Under the pieces are notes generated by a model, which had not been told where the DNA came from, ran no database searches, and saw nothing but the letters and a program-made list of their open reading frames with translations. From contig JABYQS010000459.1 in the NCBI GenBank assembly GCA_022592435.1, positions 1 to 21,814 of the forward strand: DNA of 21,814 nt, written 5' to 3'. Below are positions 8,994-17,679 of this stretch, piece by piece. Made by a program: the position numbers and the translations under genes. Numbering within the stretch: position 1 is the stretch's first letter; every line of letters begins with the position of its first letter. Source of the stretch: Cerioporus squamosus (lineage: Eukaryota > Basidiomycota > Agaricomycetes > Polyporales > Polyporaceae).

Positions 8994-10532
8994 CTAGAAA
9001 GGGGCGCTACGCCCACGGCCACGCCGCCCTCGGAAGCCGTTGCCGCGGTACGGGTGGGGGCCCCGGGACCCCGACGCTTGGCCCCCGGTCACCTGGACAC
9101 CAGGAAGGGTGATAGTCGCAGGACCGGCAATCGTCGCAGCTCCAGGAGTTGGCCCATTCCATCCAGGGAGAAGCGCAAACGGACATAGGAAGGTGGGGTG
9201 ATCCGCCCCGGCGCATCCGGCGCAGCGAATCGGGCGGAGGAAGGTCCCTGTTGGGTTAAGATCACTCCAAAGGGGCACCGTACGGACGTAGGCGACCCAC
9301 GTACGCCACTGCTCAACCGTGCCGGCCGGCGAGTCGCAGAATACGTTTGCAGTTATGTTCCCATTGGGGTACTCGACAACTTTGACGCGGAGGGAAGCGA
9401 GGACCCGCTGGACAGTAGGGTCTATGTCGTCCGCAGCAAGGGAAGGGTGGCTAGCGATGAGCGAGCGGATGCTCGGTAGGATAAGAGGCCCAGAGAAAGC
9501 GTTGCGGATGGAGTTCTCGATGTCATTGTCAATGTTATGCGTGTAGTAGCCAACGCGCCCGATGAACCGACCAAACTTGATGTCACGGTTGAAGACCATG
9601 ATCGTGATCTTGTGGGACGACCAGAGCATCTGACTGACTAGCCGACGAGTATGCTCCGGGCGCAGGCGGAGGATGATCCACGTCTGCGGCTGGTCCTGGA
9701 GGGAGAGCTCCTGCCCCCATGCCTGGGCAGGCGGGACAATAATGAAGTCCCTCGCACCGGTGATCGCATGGACAGTATCCCCAAGGGAGTCCGACATGGC
9801 TTTGACATTGTTCGCGCGAGGGACGCCGCCATTGAAGATGCGTGCAAGAGCGATCGAACTCTGCGGCTGCCGGAAGATCACATGGTTGCGCTCCTGCGCA
9901 AGCCCCTTCAGCAAGAACTCCGGATCGTCGAAGTGCATCGTCGGGGCACCAGACTCAGGCAGGACCATGAACAGCGTGGTCGGCTGCACAGGAGGAAGCG
10001 GCGCAGGCTGGGGAGGAGCGGCATGGCCACCAGCAAGGTGCCTTGCGTCCTGCACATAGTCGCCGCAGTGCCAAATTTGAGGGATGTCACGGGACGCGCC
10101 AGGAATTGCAGCCGAGACAGCCGCGGATGCACGAACCGGGATGTCATGCGAGTAGCGCACCTCGCCAGAATGGAGCACCTGTCCCGGGATCTCCGCACCA
10201 TCGTAGAGGTGGACGAGCTGCGGCGCGTCAGGCGGATCATCCGCAAGGTTCTCGTCCAGGGGAGGAGGAGGATAGAGGTTATCTTCGGAGGAATCCGACG
10301 GCGCCACACAGGCATGCGCAAGAGGCGATCGCGGCGCCGGATGCCCATCGACTTCCATCGGGGCGTAGCCGCGGAAGAGCACCGGGTCCACCGCCTCCGG
10401 GAGGGGCGTGCGATTGGTGTAGAACTGCGCCCGAGGGAGTCGGACACGTGCAGAATTGGCGCGGACTTCATCGTGCTGCAGCTGGTACCTGATAAACTCC
10501 TGCTGCTGACGAGTGAACACCTCGTGGTCCAT
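8994..10532 (-). CDS. LINE ORF1: gag-like RNA-binding protein with CCHC zinc knuckle
   Basis: ORF1 proteins bind the element RNA and form the retrotransposition particle. The first in-frame ATG (10530-10532) gives about 512 aa. The open frame extends upstream to 10595, but only from a TTG. Near the C terminus (about 76 residues from the end) lies C-A-G-C-A-G-A-D-H-P-T-F-L-C, a C-x2-C-x4-H-x4-C knuckle. It is followed by an Arg/Gly-rich tail (FRGRRGRGR) that also suits RNA binding. The central part, with MVFNRDIKFGRFIGRVGYYT, has no motif I can name. The N-terminal third is Pro-rich. A frame-compatible 59-nt GT-AG interval (10556-10614) could attach an extra N-terminal exon starting at 10708. 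The gag-like role is firm from the knuckle and position; the start is uncertain. Confidence 0.88.
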   Translation of the reverse strand: MDHEVFTRQQQEFIRYQLQHDEVRANSARVRLPRAQFYTNRTPLPEAVDPVLFRGYAPMEVDGHPAPRSPLAHACVAPSDSSEDNLYPPPPLDENLADDPPDAPQLVHLYDGAEIPGQVLHSGEVRYSHDIPVRASAAVSAAIPGASRDIPQIWHCGDYVQDARHLAGGHAAPPQPAPLPPVQPTTLFMVLPESGAPTMHFDDPEFLLKGLAQERNHVIFRQPQSSIALARIFNGGVPRANNVKAMSDSLGDTVHAITGARDFIIVPPAQAWGQELSLQDQPQTWIILRLRPEHTRRLVSQMLWSSHKITIMVFNRDIKFGRFIGRVGYYTHNIDNDIENSIRNAFSGPLILPSIRSLIASHPSLAADDIDPTVQRVLASLRVKVVEYPNGNITANVFCDSPAGTVEQWRTWVAYVRTVPLWSDLNPTGTFLRPIRCAGCAGADHPTFLCPFALLPGWNGPTPGAATIAGPATITLPGVQVTGGQASGSRGPHPYRGNGFRGRRGRGRSAPF

Positions 10533-10793
10533 GGGAACACCAGGAACCGCGTGGTCTGACACACACAAGACATAAGAGTTGGGGACGCACAGCAAACAAA
10601 CATAGACTGCGTACCAGTATGCACAGGCCTTCCTGCCATATCAGGCCTACCAGCGCTCGGCGACGCGGACCGACCAGGAGTAACCCCACCATCGCCGCCT
10701 AGGTCCATAGGCACATCGGGCCTGTTTGCATACTCAAGAAACTAAGATTCATTGCAGATTCAGTGTCGGTACACAGGGGAGAGTACATCAGGT
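10533..10793 (-). other. LINE leader just upstream of ORF1
   Basis: This holds the candidate ORF1 N-terminal exon (ATG at 10708 on the minus strand, MDLGGDGGVTPGRSASPSAG) and the possible 59-nt intron 10556-10614. If it is not spliced, the segment is untranslated leader. Confidence 0.35.
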
Positions 10794-11246
10794 TCACTCA
10801 TCACATACATCGGCAGCCTCTGCGAGAACATTCAAACCCGAGCGCTCAATCAGGCCCGACCTAGCCGCGTTGTTTGCGTTCTCCAACGACATCCCAGCAA
10901 AGACCGTGCCCGGAGTGCTCGGGGCACTAGCCAGGGCACTGGCGGGTAGAGGAAGGAGCGTGGGCCGCCCATCCATGGTGAGGGAGCCGTTGCCGGCGAC
11001 GTCAACATCGACATCGTCCGTCACCGGGCCGTCGTCGGAGACAGAGTACGTGTTCAGGAGAGGCGAGGTGTGTGTGACGAAACGGGGGACAGCATCTGGT
11101 CGGAGCATAGCATAGACCGCACGCTGGTAACCAACCGAGACGCTCTGCACAAGGGCACCCCCACGGGCAGGGGCTCCATCTTGCACATACTTCTGGCTAT
11201 CATCGGGGGGCGAGATGGTATGCTTGCGAGCAGGAGGGAGACTCAT
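10794..11246 (-). CDS. Hypothetical ORF in the LINE 5' region (about 150 aa)
   Basis: From the first ATG (11246) the frame encodes about 150 aa. The frame is open further upstream to 11339 without an ATG, and that extension contains a hydrophobic stretch like a signal peptide (VALSALLTPLQAYAAA). The body is Pro/Ser/Ala-rich with a DVDVDV segment. I recognise no domain. It lies 80 nt upstream of the possible ORF1 N-terminal exon. It overlaps in another frame a second small open frame (11287-11523 from its ATG), so one longer disrupted ORF is possible. In GC-rich DNA such a frame can also arise by chance. Confidence 0.3.
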   Translation of the reverse strand: MSLPPARKHTISPPDDSQKYVQDGAPARGGALVQSVSVGYQRAVYAMLRPDAVPRFVTHTSPLLNTYSVSDDGPVTDDVDVDVAGNGSLTMDGRPTLLPLPASALASAPSTPGTVFAGMSLENANNAARSGLIERSGLNVLAEAADVCDE

Positions 11247-11523
11247 CCTCACCGGCGCCGACGACGGCGACGGCGACCCTTGCGCCTCATGGGCAGCAGC
11301 ATACGCCTGCAGCGGAGTTAGCAGAGCCGAAAGAGCCACGAAGCACAGGACCGACCTGCGGGGAGATCATCCTCCGGAGTGCAATAGGGCTGCGCAGGGC
11401 CAGCTCGCCTTCCTCAAGGCCGTCTCCAACAGAGACGGGGCCATCAGGGGTGAGCAGCGGCAGGCCAGCGACCGGCGGGAGGTCGTGGAAGACACCATCG
11501 GCAACGTCGTCGGGGACCGGCAT

Positions 11524-12493
11524 GATGCACGGCGTCGGAGGGGGCGACGAGTGGGGAGACACGTGCAGGGACACGGCGAGGGCAGCAACGGTGGACGGGG
11601 AAGACACAGCAGGCAGAGGGCACTGATCCAAGGAGCAGGGCGCAGGAAGAGAGGCAGAGAACGTACTGGTATAAATACAGCCTGCATCACAGCGCCGCGG
11701 CGACCTCTGTCATGAGCTGGCAAGTCACCCGCCTTCCTTCAGGGTCCAAGAAGCAAGCCTGGAGCAACCAGGAAGCGGTTGAACTCTGTACACAGACATA
11801 TCGCGTTAGCAGCGGGGACTTCAGTCAGCGCAGCGGAGTGCGCGAGTCAGCACTCGTCAGGACGCACCCAGAAGGAAGCAGGCTGCCTCAGCAAGCCATG
11901 AAATGAACGTTGAGGCGAGACGGGGACGGCCTAGCAGCAACGAAGCCAGCAGAGAGGAAAAGGAAGTCGGCCTGGCGGGAGCAGAGAGAGAGACGGCGGA
12001 CGCCGAGAGCGTGGATATAGACGTTTTCCCTAAAGCGGCCACCGCGTAGATGAGCGCGCAAGCACAGCAACCCACCCAGATCGGGACGAGATAGGGTCGC
12101 GTAGATAACGCACCACACTGCCTATGACGCAGCCCCGCGCCAACACCAAGCTAGGGCCATCCAGGCACAGGGGGTGGGGGGGGGGGGGGGGGGGGGGGGG
12201 CGAGTCGCCCGATATCAGCGTCTAGGGGTACATCGATACCACCCAGCGATCCACACGTGGGGTGGCAGGCCCAGGACCAAGCAGACATCACGCAGGGCGG
12301 CCCCGATCACGTGCAGGGAGAATCTAGCCCAGTCCAGAGAGCCATCCAGCCGAGGATGACCTCATTCCTTGGCACTGACACGTAGCCCAGCCATCACGGC
12401 CCAGACGGCGCCCGAGGCCACTAGCGCACCGGCATTGATCAGTTGCATTCCGAAGACGTGATCATAATGGCATAGACCGAATAGGCATAACTT
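11524..12493. other. LINE 5' region without a supported gene
   Basis: No convincing ORF is present on either strand. The segment contains the 25-base G tract (12176-12200) and GC-rich, purine-biased sequence. It is presumably leader or promoter sequence of the element. Confidence 0.45.
12176..12200 (+). repeat. 25-base G homopolymer (C tract in the LINE transcript)
   Basis: An uninterrupted run of 25 G is preceded by GGGGT. It is a candidate G-quadruplex on the plus strand and a C tract in the LINE RNA. Its true length is likely to vary between copies and sequencing methods. Confidence 0.9.
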
Positions 12494-13066
12494 CTAAGGA
12501 TCATATGGTTTCCAGGTGCAGCCAGACCGCTCCGTAAGCATCCGGTCGCGCCGCCGTACACGCGGATCGGGGTAGTGCAAAACGACCGGAGGCGTCGGTA
12601 CGTCTCCCAGCCCATCCACCACCACCGCATCCCTCTGCAACCCAACCGTGCTCCTCGCCACACCTAACACCGCCGCCAGCCAGCCTGGCGGACACTCCTC
12701 ATCGCCAGGCGGCAACATCTCCTCCGGTACGAATGGTGCCGTGACCAGCACCCAGGGGACGCCCACCGTATCCCGGGTGTTTTCAATCGCAAAGGCCAGC
12801 CGTTCAGGGCTCACCCGAAACACTCCTGCCACCGTCCCTTCAACCTGCGGGTCATACACGTCATAAATGTTGGTTCCCAGCGGCGCGAAGAAGGTTCGGT
12901 ACACCATGGGCGAGAGGGCGATGAGCTGGACATGGTCACCACGGTGCGGCTGGACAGCCATCTGGACAGGAGCATCGTATGCGTGGGCTGGGATGGGGAG
13001 GAGGTGGTCGGGCAGGGAAAGAGCAAGTTGCTCGCGCCATCTTGCGTAGATGCGAGTCGGTGCCAT
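12494..13066 (-). CDS. Hypothetical 190-aa ORF near the 5' end of the LINE
   Basis: This frame begins with an ATG (13064-13066) and encodes 190 aa with a balanced, protein-like composition (for example VQLIALSPMVYRTFFAPLGT near residues 47-66 and VEGTVAGVFRVSPERLAFAI near 75-94). It has no signal peptide, membrane segment or zinc motif, and I recognise no family. It lies inside the target-site-duplication boundaries, on the element's coding strand, about 0.8 kb from the element's 5' end, so it is the first substantial ORF of the full-length transcript. It may be a LINE-encoded accessory ORF, captured host sequence, or a chance frame; the length and composition favour coding. Confidence 0.45.
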   Translation of the reverse strand: MAPTRIYARWREQLALSLPDHLLPIPAHAYDAPVQMAVQPHRGDHVQLIALSPMVYRTFFAPLGTNIYDVYDPQVEGTVAGVFRVSPERLAFAIENTRDTVGVPWVLVTAPFVPEEMLPPGDEECPPGWLAAVLGVARSTVGLQRDAVVVDGLGDVPTPPVVLHYPDPRVRRRDRMLTERSGCTWKPYDP

Positions 13067-13858
13067 GCTGGCTGGGGAGGACCATGAGTTATGCAGAGTC
13101 GTTATGTATGCCAGCTTATGCTTACGTGGACCGTATCACGGCGAAACAGCAGCCCTACACCCTAGGGCTCATGCTGACAGGAGAAGCAGCTAGCATCAGT
13201 CAGGTAGAAAGGTATGAGCGAATTCGAAGCACAGAAGTTCAGCGTTCGGGCCGGCACACAGTCACAGAAAGCAACAACATACCAGAGCCAGAGCGCAACA
13301 ACAGTCGCGACTACCAGAGCAGCGACCGCGCAGGCAGTCGTTAACCCCCAGCGCGCAGGAAGCACGTAGAAGAAGTCGGGCAGGAGGAGGTGCGTATGAG
13401 AAGCAGCCGGCCGGGCACATGGGCCCGACACGTTGTCACGTGAGCAAGTTCGCGGGCGTCAATAGCTCCGCAGGATGACATCCCCATCCCATAGCGACAG
13501 CGCACACCGCAGCACCAGGGCCCAGCGCACAGCAGCCATTGCCCAGGGACAAGGCAAGCCATCACATACTCACACGTCAAAAGGAGCTCCTCGACAAGGC
13601 ACACCTCATACTGCACGAGACCTACGCGCAGGCCACACAGCTGGGAACCAACGGACATGCGCCTAAACGCATAAGCCTGGGCTCATCATGACTGCGAAGT
13701 CATCTGCATCACACGGGAAGCTGCGCGTACGCCACTGCGGCCGTCAGGAGGGATCCAAAGCACTCAAGATACATTGAGAAGCACTTCGGGGCGGCCACCC
13801 GTGCGGCTGGGACCGTGGGAAGCCTCACGATGATGGTGGTAGAGGAAAGAGGAGCTCC
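13067..13858 (-). other. LINE 5' terminal leader and probable internal promoter region
   Basis: On the minus strand the element begins GGAGCTCCTCTTTCCTCTAC right after the target-site duplication. LINEs usually carry an internal promoter here; I see no TATA box. Small frames in this stretch lack an ATG start or resemble nothing, so none is annotated. Confidence 0.45.
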
Positions 13859-13873
13859 CTTAGTCTGTCTACT
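13859..13873 (+). repeat. Right target-site duplication of the LINE
   Basis: CTTAGTCTGTCTACT, identical to 3452-3466. It marks the 5' end of the minus-strand element. Confidence 0.93.
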
Positions 13874-14355
13874 GCTTCCTCCTTACCGTCGTCATTGCAT
13901 CCAGCGGTCGGACCTCAGTTTATGAGGGCCTTCCTCTACACAGTGTTTCTTCCCGGTTTACAGGGGAGTGATACGGCATTACTAGCACTGACTTGAAACG
14001 ACGCGGCAGCGGACCGCCACGTCTACGACTTCGATGGTTAGGGCGACGTGTGATCGGACGGGGTTCCAATATTCAATGCTCTCTGACACCTGCAACAGAC
14101 GGTATGTTTGTACTCCAGGATCCCAATCCTGTAGGGACGGTCGGCGATGGGCACCGTACTCAGAAGTTTAGTACACCAGCGCCAGCCAAAAATCTTCAGA
14201 TGCCGCAGGTCTTATTGCATTCGGTGGACCGGAGACCGCAGCACGTCATAGGATTTATAGCAGTGTCTACCAGTGCGTCCAGTCGGTTAACCTGATACTT
14301 ATACCAGCATCCATAATTTGACAGACGCCCTCTCAGCTGCTATCTTCCTTTCACG
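13874..14355. other. Upstream region of F-box copy 1
   Basis: This is non-coding between the LINE target site and the first F-box gene. It should hold the promoter of that gene. I see AT-rich stretches near 14290-14320 but no clear TATA box, and no RNA gene. Confidence 0.45.
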
Positions 14356-15539
14356 ATGCGTCGCTCAACCTTTCTCAATCTTCCAGAGCAGGTTTTGTTT
14401 TGGGCTAAACCAGTAAGTCTCAAAGTTCTCTCGTGTTGTCAACCTTGACGACGATTCGCAGAGGAAAGTATGCTACATCGACCGTCTCCCGGTGGAAGTG
14501 CTCGAACCCATCTCCGTGCTGGCTTGCACGGACAACGGCTCTACCGGTTGCGCACTCTCACGCGTCTCCCAGCGTATGAGGGCCGCTACAAGGGCCGGCA
14601 GGTTTACCTCAGTCGCTCTGTCCTCGCGGACCGCGCAGCAGCTCGCATCATTCCTTGCGTGCTTCGTCGCAGAACGGTCTCGCGTTGCGGCGGGATATTC
14701 CACTCCCAAAGTCCGACACCTCTTTCTGGCCTCCGCCAAGCGGACGTTAAAGGATGACGACCCAGGGGCTGGGGAAGAACTCAAGTCGTACCAGCAGGAC
14801 ATATCTTCCCTGATAGACCTGGTTGCAACCGACCTCTACTCCCTTCTCATCTTCCACGAGCGCGGGTTCTACGGAGACGAGTTATGCCTACTTGACATCG
14901 GACTCGCGAGCTATCCATCGTTGGAACAACTCTCCCTGTTTGGAGGCGGATTGAAATTTGTACCGACGTTTCCCGGGTGGGACGATGATGACGCGGCCGA
15001 CTCGACCGAAGACACCCCTTGCCTTCCTCGCCTTACACACCTGCAATTGTCTAGAACCAGTGGCTACTCCTCTGGAATAGGAAGACTGAAGCGTTGGACG
15101 CGAGAAGCACCAGGGCTCACCCATCTCTTCCTCTCCAACATCGACTACCCTGACCGATTCCCCGTGTTGCATGATCTCCGAGATATCGTCAGTACGTGCA
15201 GTCTCACTTACTTCAGTATCTCTTGGGATGACTTATTGTTCAACTGCAGATCTCAATGGCTCAGACTCGCTGAACGACTTGCAAGTTCTCATCATGCAGC
15301 CAACTGCGGCGCCCCCAATAGGTGGCAAGTGTGGCACCCCCGGCGTGTCATACCGTCAGTTTGCCCAGAGTCTCTCGGAGCTTCATGAAAGCGGAGTGCG
15401 TCGATGGGCGCTGCTGCCCGTTGTCAAGAGGTCAACGGGACGAAAGGAGTTTGAGCGGGCTGCGAGGAAGGAGTGGTTCGCATGGCAACATGGTCGACCG
15501 GGCTGCTGGTCCGTAGACAAGTCCTATTACCGCACCTGA
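14356..15539 (+). CDS. F-box-like protein, tandem copy 1, intact (358 aa, three exons)
   Basis: F-box proteins bring substrates to SCF ubiquitin ligases through Skp1. Exons are 14356-14412, 14462-15191 and 15250-15539. Junctions are phase 0 and phase 1, and the sum (1077 nt) gives 358 aa with no break. The F-box-like part begins LPVEVLEPISVLACTDNGST and continues to a VSQRMRAATRAGRF segment. It is followed by an acidic insert (DDDDAAD) and leucine-rich-repeat-like stretches (LPRLTHLQLS, APGLTHLFLS). The C-terminal part, after a conserved phase-1 intron, ends with KEWFAWQHGRPGCW. The start differs from its sisters: their ATG position is GTG here (14492), so translation must begin in the upstream exon (MRRSTFLNLPEQ). 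The substrate is unknown. Confidence 0.82.
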
Positions 15540-16163
15540 GACTTCAGTGATATTAGCTAATGCTTCAGGGTGATGTATCAAGCCCGACTCGGAGCAGTGT
15601 CCAAGCGGCCACACTGGGAACGGTCTGCACTTCTCGGAGTACTACTACCTGCCAGTAAGACAAGGCTGCGACTGCATCGGAATGTACATGGCAGTATACC
15701 GGTGCGCGTGAGCTTTCTAAGAGCCCAGAAAAACAGCAGAAAGACATGGTCGTGGTCAGAAATGTCAAGGACATCGACAACGCGAACTTGAAGGCGCGAA
15801 GGCGCCTATTGGTATCTGCAATGGGTCCGCCAACTCACGCGGGCCCGGAGCTGATTCGACATTGGACTTCGATCATCTTGAGTCTTGACCGCACCCGCAA
15901 ACTCCTCGACGGTGGAATATATCATAACCTGGGGTGCGTCGCGGCTCTCACATCACATACACTACAGCGACACCGGGCCTGAGGACTCAGTGTGCGAACA
16001 TGCGGATGACTTTTGCTGCAACCAGTCCAGGTGACAGACAGAGCGGCTTTTAGCATCAGCGTCCGACACGACGACGACAACAGCCCCCGCGAGATACTCA
16101 TGACAAGTCAGTGAGTGTTTACTCCTATCTAGTCTATCCCAGCTGACCCCATAACATACAGGG
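15540..16163. other. Spacer between F-box copies 1 and 2
   Basis: Contains small unrelated frames only. Its 3' end holds a probable leader intron of copy 2 (16111-16161, GTGAGT...CAG) that stops 2 nt before the ATG. Confidence 0.5.
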
Positions 16164-17207
16164 ATGGAGACACTCGCGCCAGAGATACTGCACAAAATCT
16201 ATACGCTAGCTTGTACAGACGGCGGCCTCACTGGGTGCTCTCTATCCCTTGTATCCAAGCACGTCAGGTCCACTTCCAGCTCAGCACGATTCCACTCCGT
16301 TGCAATCTCTGGCACATCTAGGCAGCTAGCCGAATTCCTCTCCCTCTTCACCACCAAGCGCGCGGTTCTGGAGGTGGACGGCTACATGCCGGTCGTCAAA
16401 CACCTTTTCTTTGCTGCAGCGGAGGGCGAAGAGAATATAGGGGACTGGCGCACAGATCTCTTGCCCTGGGATGTCGATGTCGATGTCGATGCGGAAGATG
16501 ATAATCGAGCGTCCATCGATGCCGCGAGGGAGAAGTACTTGCTGGACGTCGCCACGCTCTTCCGTCTCGTCGCGCCAGACCTACAAACACTATCCTTCGT
16601 CCACTGTCACGGGCGGGCAGAACTCACCCATCTCTCAGGTATTGAGTGCCCCACCGGTCTCCCGGTTCTCCGCGAACTCACAATGATCGGAGACGATCCA
16701 TTCGTCGGCGCGGCGTCTCCTGTATTCTATCCTTGCCTGACCCGCTTGCACCTCGATGGGCCCTCATGGCAACACACCAAGTTACCTTCGTGGGCGGAGC
16801 GCTCTCCCCAAGTTATGCACCTATGCCTCTCAGACATTAACAACATCACCCAACCCTTGGAGGACGTGGCCGGTGAGTACTCTGTTATCAGAGCCCGACT
16901 AGGCACTGACCTCCATCAACCAGCTACTGGTAGTCCATTCAGAAAGCTGAGCCACCTTTATGTCCAGCCTGAGGCGCCTCCCTCTCCGGGCGGTTGGTGC
17001 GGCAACCCTTACATCGAGCATGCCATGTTCATGGCCGACTTTGTCGAGTTCCCGAACACTGCGACCATCCCTACCCATGCGCTGCGGCACAGAGACGGTC
17101 CCATAGAAAAGTGGATTCGGCAGGAGTGGCTGGATAGAATTGGAGGCGGCTTTGGGTGCTGGGTACCGTTCGAGCCGAAGACGAGTGGCATAGCTCAATT
17201 GACATAA
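16164..17207 (+). CDS. F-box-like protein, tandem copy 2, intact (330 aa, two coding exons)
   Basis: A predicted SCF substrate adaptor of the same family as copy 1. Coding exons are 16164-16872 and 16924-17207, separated by a 51-nt intron (GTGAGT...CCAG) in phase 1. The intron is a multiple of three with no stop, so the retained form would also be open (347 aa). The N terminus reads LAPEILHKIYTLACTDGGLT, then SLSLVSKHVR. A DVDVDVDAEDD acidic run comes from a GATGTC repeat at 16471-16488. LRR-like stretches follow (LPVLRELTMIGDDPF, YPCLTRLHLDG, VMHLCLSDI), and the C terminus has RQEWLDRIGGGFGCW. The ATG lies 2 nt after a likely leader intron, as in copy 3. No catalytic residues are expected. 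Confidence 0.85.
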   Translation: METLAPEILHKIYTLACTDGGLTGCSLSLVSKHVRSTSSSARFHSVAISGTSRQLAEFLSLFTTKRAVLEVDGYMPVVKHLFFAAAEGEENIGDWRTDLLPWDVDVDVDAEDDNRASIDAAREKYLLDVATLFRLVAPDLQTLSFVHCHGRAELTHLSGIECPTGLPVLRELTMIGDDPFVGAASPVFYPCLTRLHLDGPSWQHTKLPSWAERSPQVMHLCLSDINNITQPLEDVAGEYSVIRARLGTDLHQPATGSPFRKLSHLYVQPEAPPSPGGWCGNPYIEHAMFMADFVEFPNTATIPTHALRHRDGPIEKWIRQEWLDRIGGGFGCWVPFEPKTSGIAQLT

Positions 17208-17679
17208 TCCAGGACGGTGAGTCCTTTCTGACTACTTACCTTGTAGCGAACCCGTGACTAATCTCCCGGAATGCAGTTTTACTGTCGTTGTGATATATGT
17301 CGCGCGGAGTTAGCCCGGAGAAGGATCAATGCCGAACGTGCACGTTCTCGCGCTCGTGGGGCAGGACGGAGTGTCCGTAACCACGTACTGTACGGATGCA
17401 GTTATGACGAGTTTGTCTCCATTCGTTTCCCAGCACGGAGCGCGCTTGCAATGTAGGTCGCAATTGCGGCCATTGCGGTGGATCAGGTGCGCACACGGGA
17501 CTACGGGAAGCTTGCCCACGAGGTATTAGGTTTGATCTCTCATAGCGGCTGTATTAAAGCCATCCTCCCGACGCCTAAGGGTTGCACTTGATATCCCACG
17601 TTCTGCGAATGAGGTGAGTCTGCGCCAGTCTGTGTAGTGAACCTGCAGTCACTCGCTGATCTTTTGACCGCCTACAGCA
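17208..17679. other. Spacer and leader of F-box copy 3
   Basis: Holds a duplicated coding-like segment (17481-17540) and a leader intron 17614-17677 (GTGAGT...CTACAG) ending 2 nt before the copy 3 ATG. The first 250 nt shows nothing recognisable. Confidence 0.5.
17481..17540 (+). repeat. Coding-like repeated segment upstream of F-box copy 3
   Basis: In one frame it reads DQVRTRDYGKLAHEVLGLI. The matching segment at 19126 reads DLVRRRNHGKLAQDVLGLI. Several differences fall at synonymous third positions (AAG/AAA, TTA/CTA, GGT/GGC, ATC/ATA). No start codon or exon context is evident. Confidence 0.55.

Larger units (their letters stand above)
3467..13858 (-). mobile_element. Complete non-LTR (LINE) retrotransposon, APE-RT-RNaseH type, probably Tad1-like
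   Basis: This is an autonomous retrotransposon that copies itself by target-primed reverse transcription. Its ends are fixed by a perfect 14-15 bp target-site duplication, and its 3' end (left, minus strand) by an oligo(A) tail. Reading 5' to 3' on the minus strand it contains about 3.1 kb of leader with extra ORFs, ORF1 with a CCHC knuckle, a 285-nt spacer with a short tandem repeat, ORF2 and a 124-nt 3' UTR. At 10.39 kb it is longer than the 6-7 kb I expect of fungal Tad1-type LINEs; the excess is all in the leader. Intact long ORFs and identical duplications point to a recent, full-length insertion. The Tad1 assignment is inference from host kingdom and domain order. No LTRs or terminal inverted repeats are seen. 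Confidence 0.92.

Noticed and set aside
9651..10559. 302-codon plus-strand frame
   Set aside because: It is antisense to the zinc-knuckle ORF1 and Arg-rich in the way typical of an antisense GC-rich frame.
9908..10714. 268-codon minus-strand frame overlapping ORF1
   Set aside because: Only its first about 33 codons might be real, as an ORF1 N-terminal exon; the rest is out of frame with the zinc-knuckle protein.
12174..12359. Possible nested element starting at the G tract
   Set aside because: No second A tail, flanking duplication or terminal repeat could be found around it.
13162..13431. Minus-strand frame with a membrane-like hydrophobic stretch
   Set aside because: It starts only at GTG, is short, and has no neighbouring support; it lies in the LINE leader.
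16110..16163. Extra upstream coding exon for F-box copy 2 from an ATG near 16100
   Set aside because: Its phase does not join the downstream frame through the leader intron, so the ATG at 16164 is the better start.
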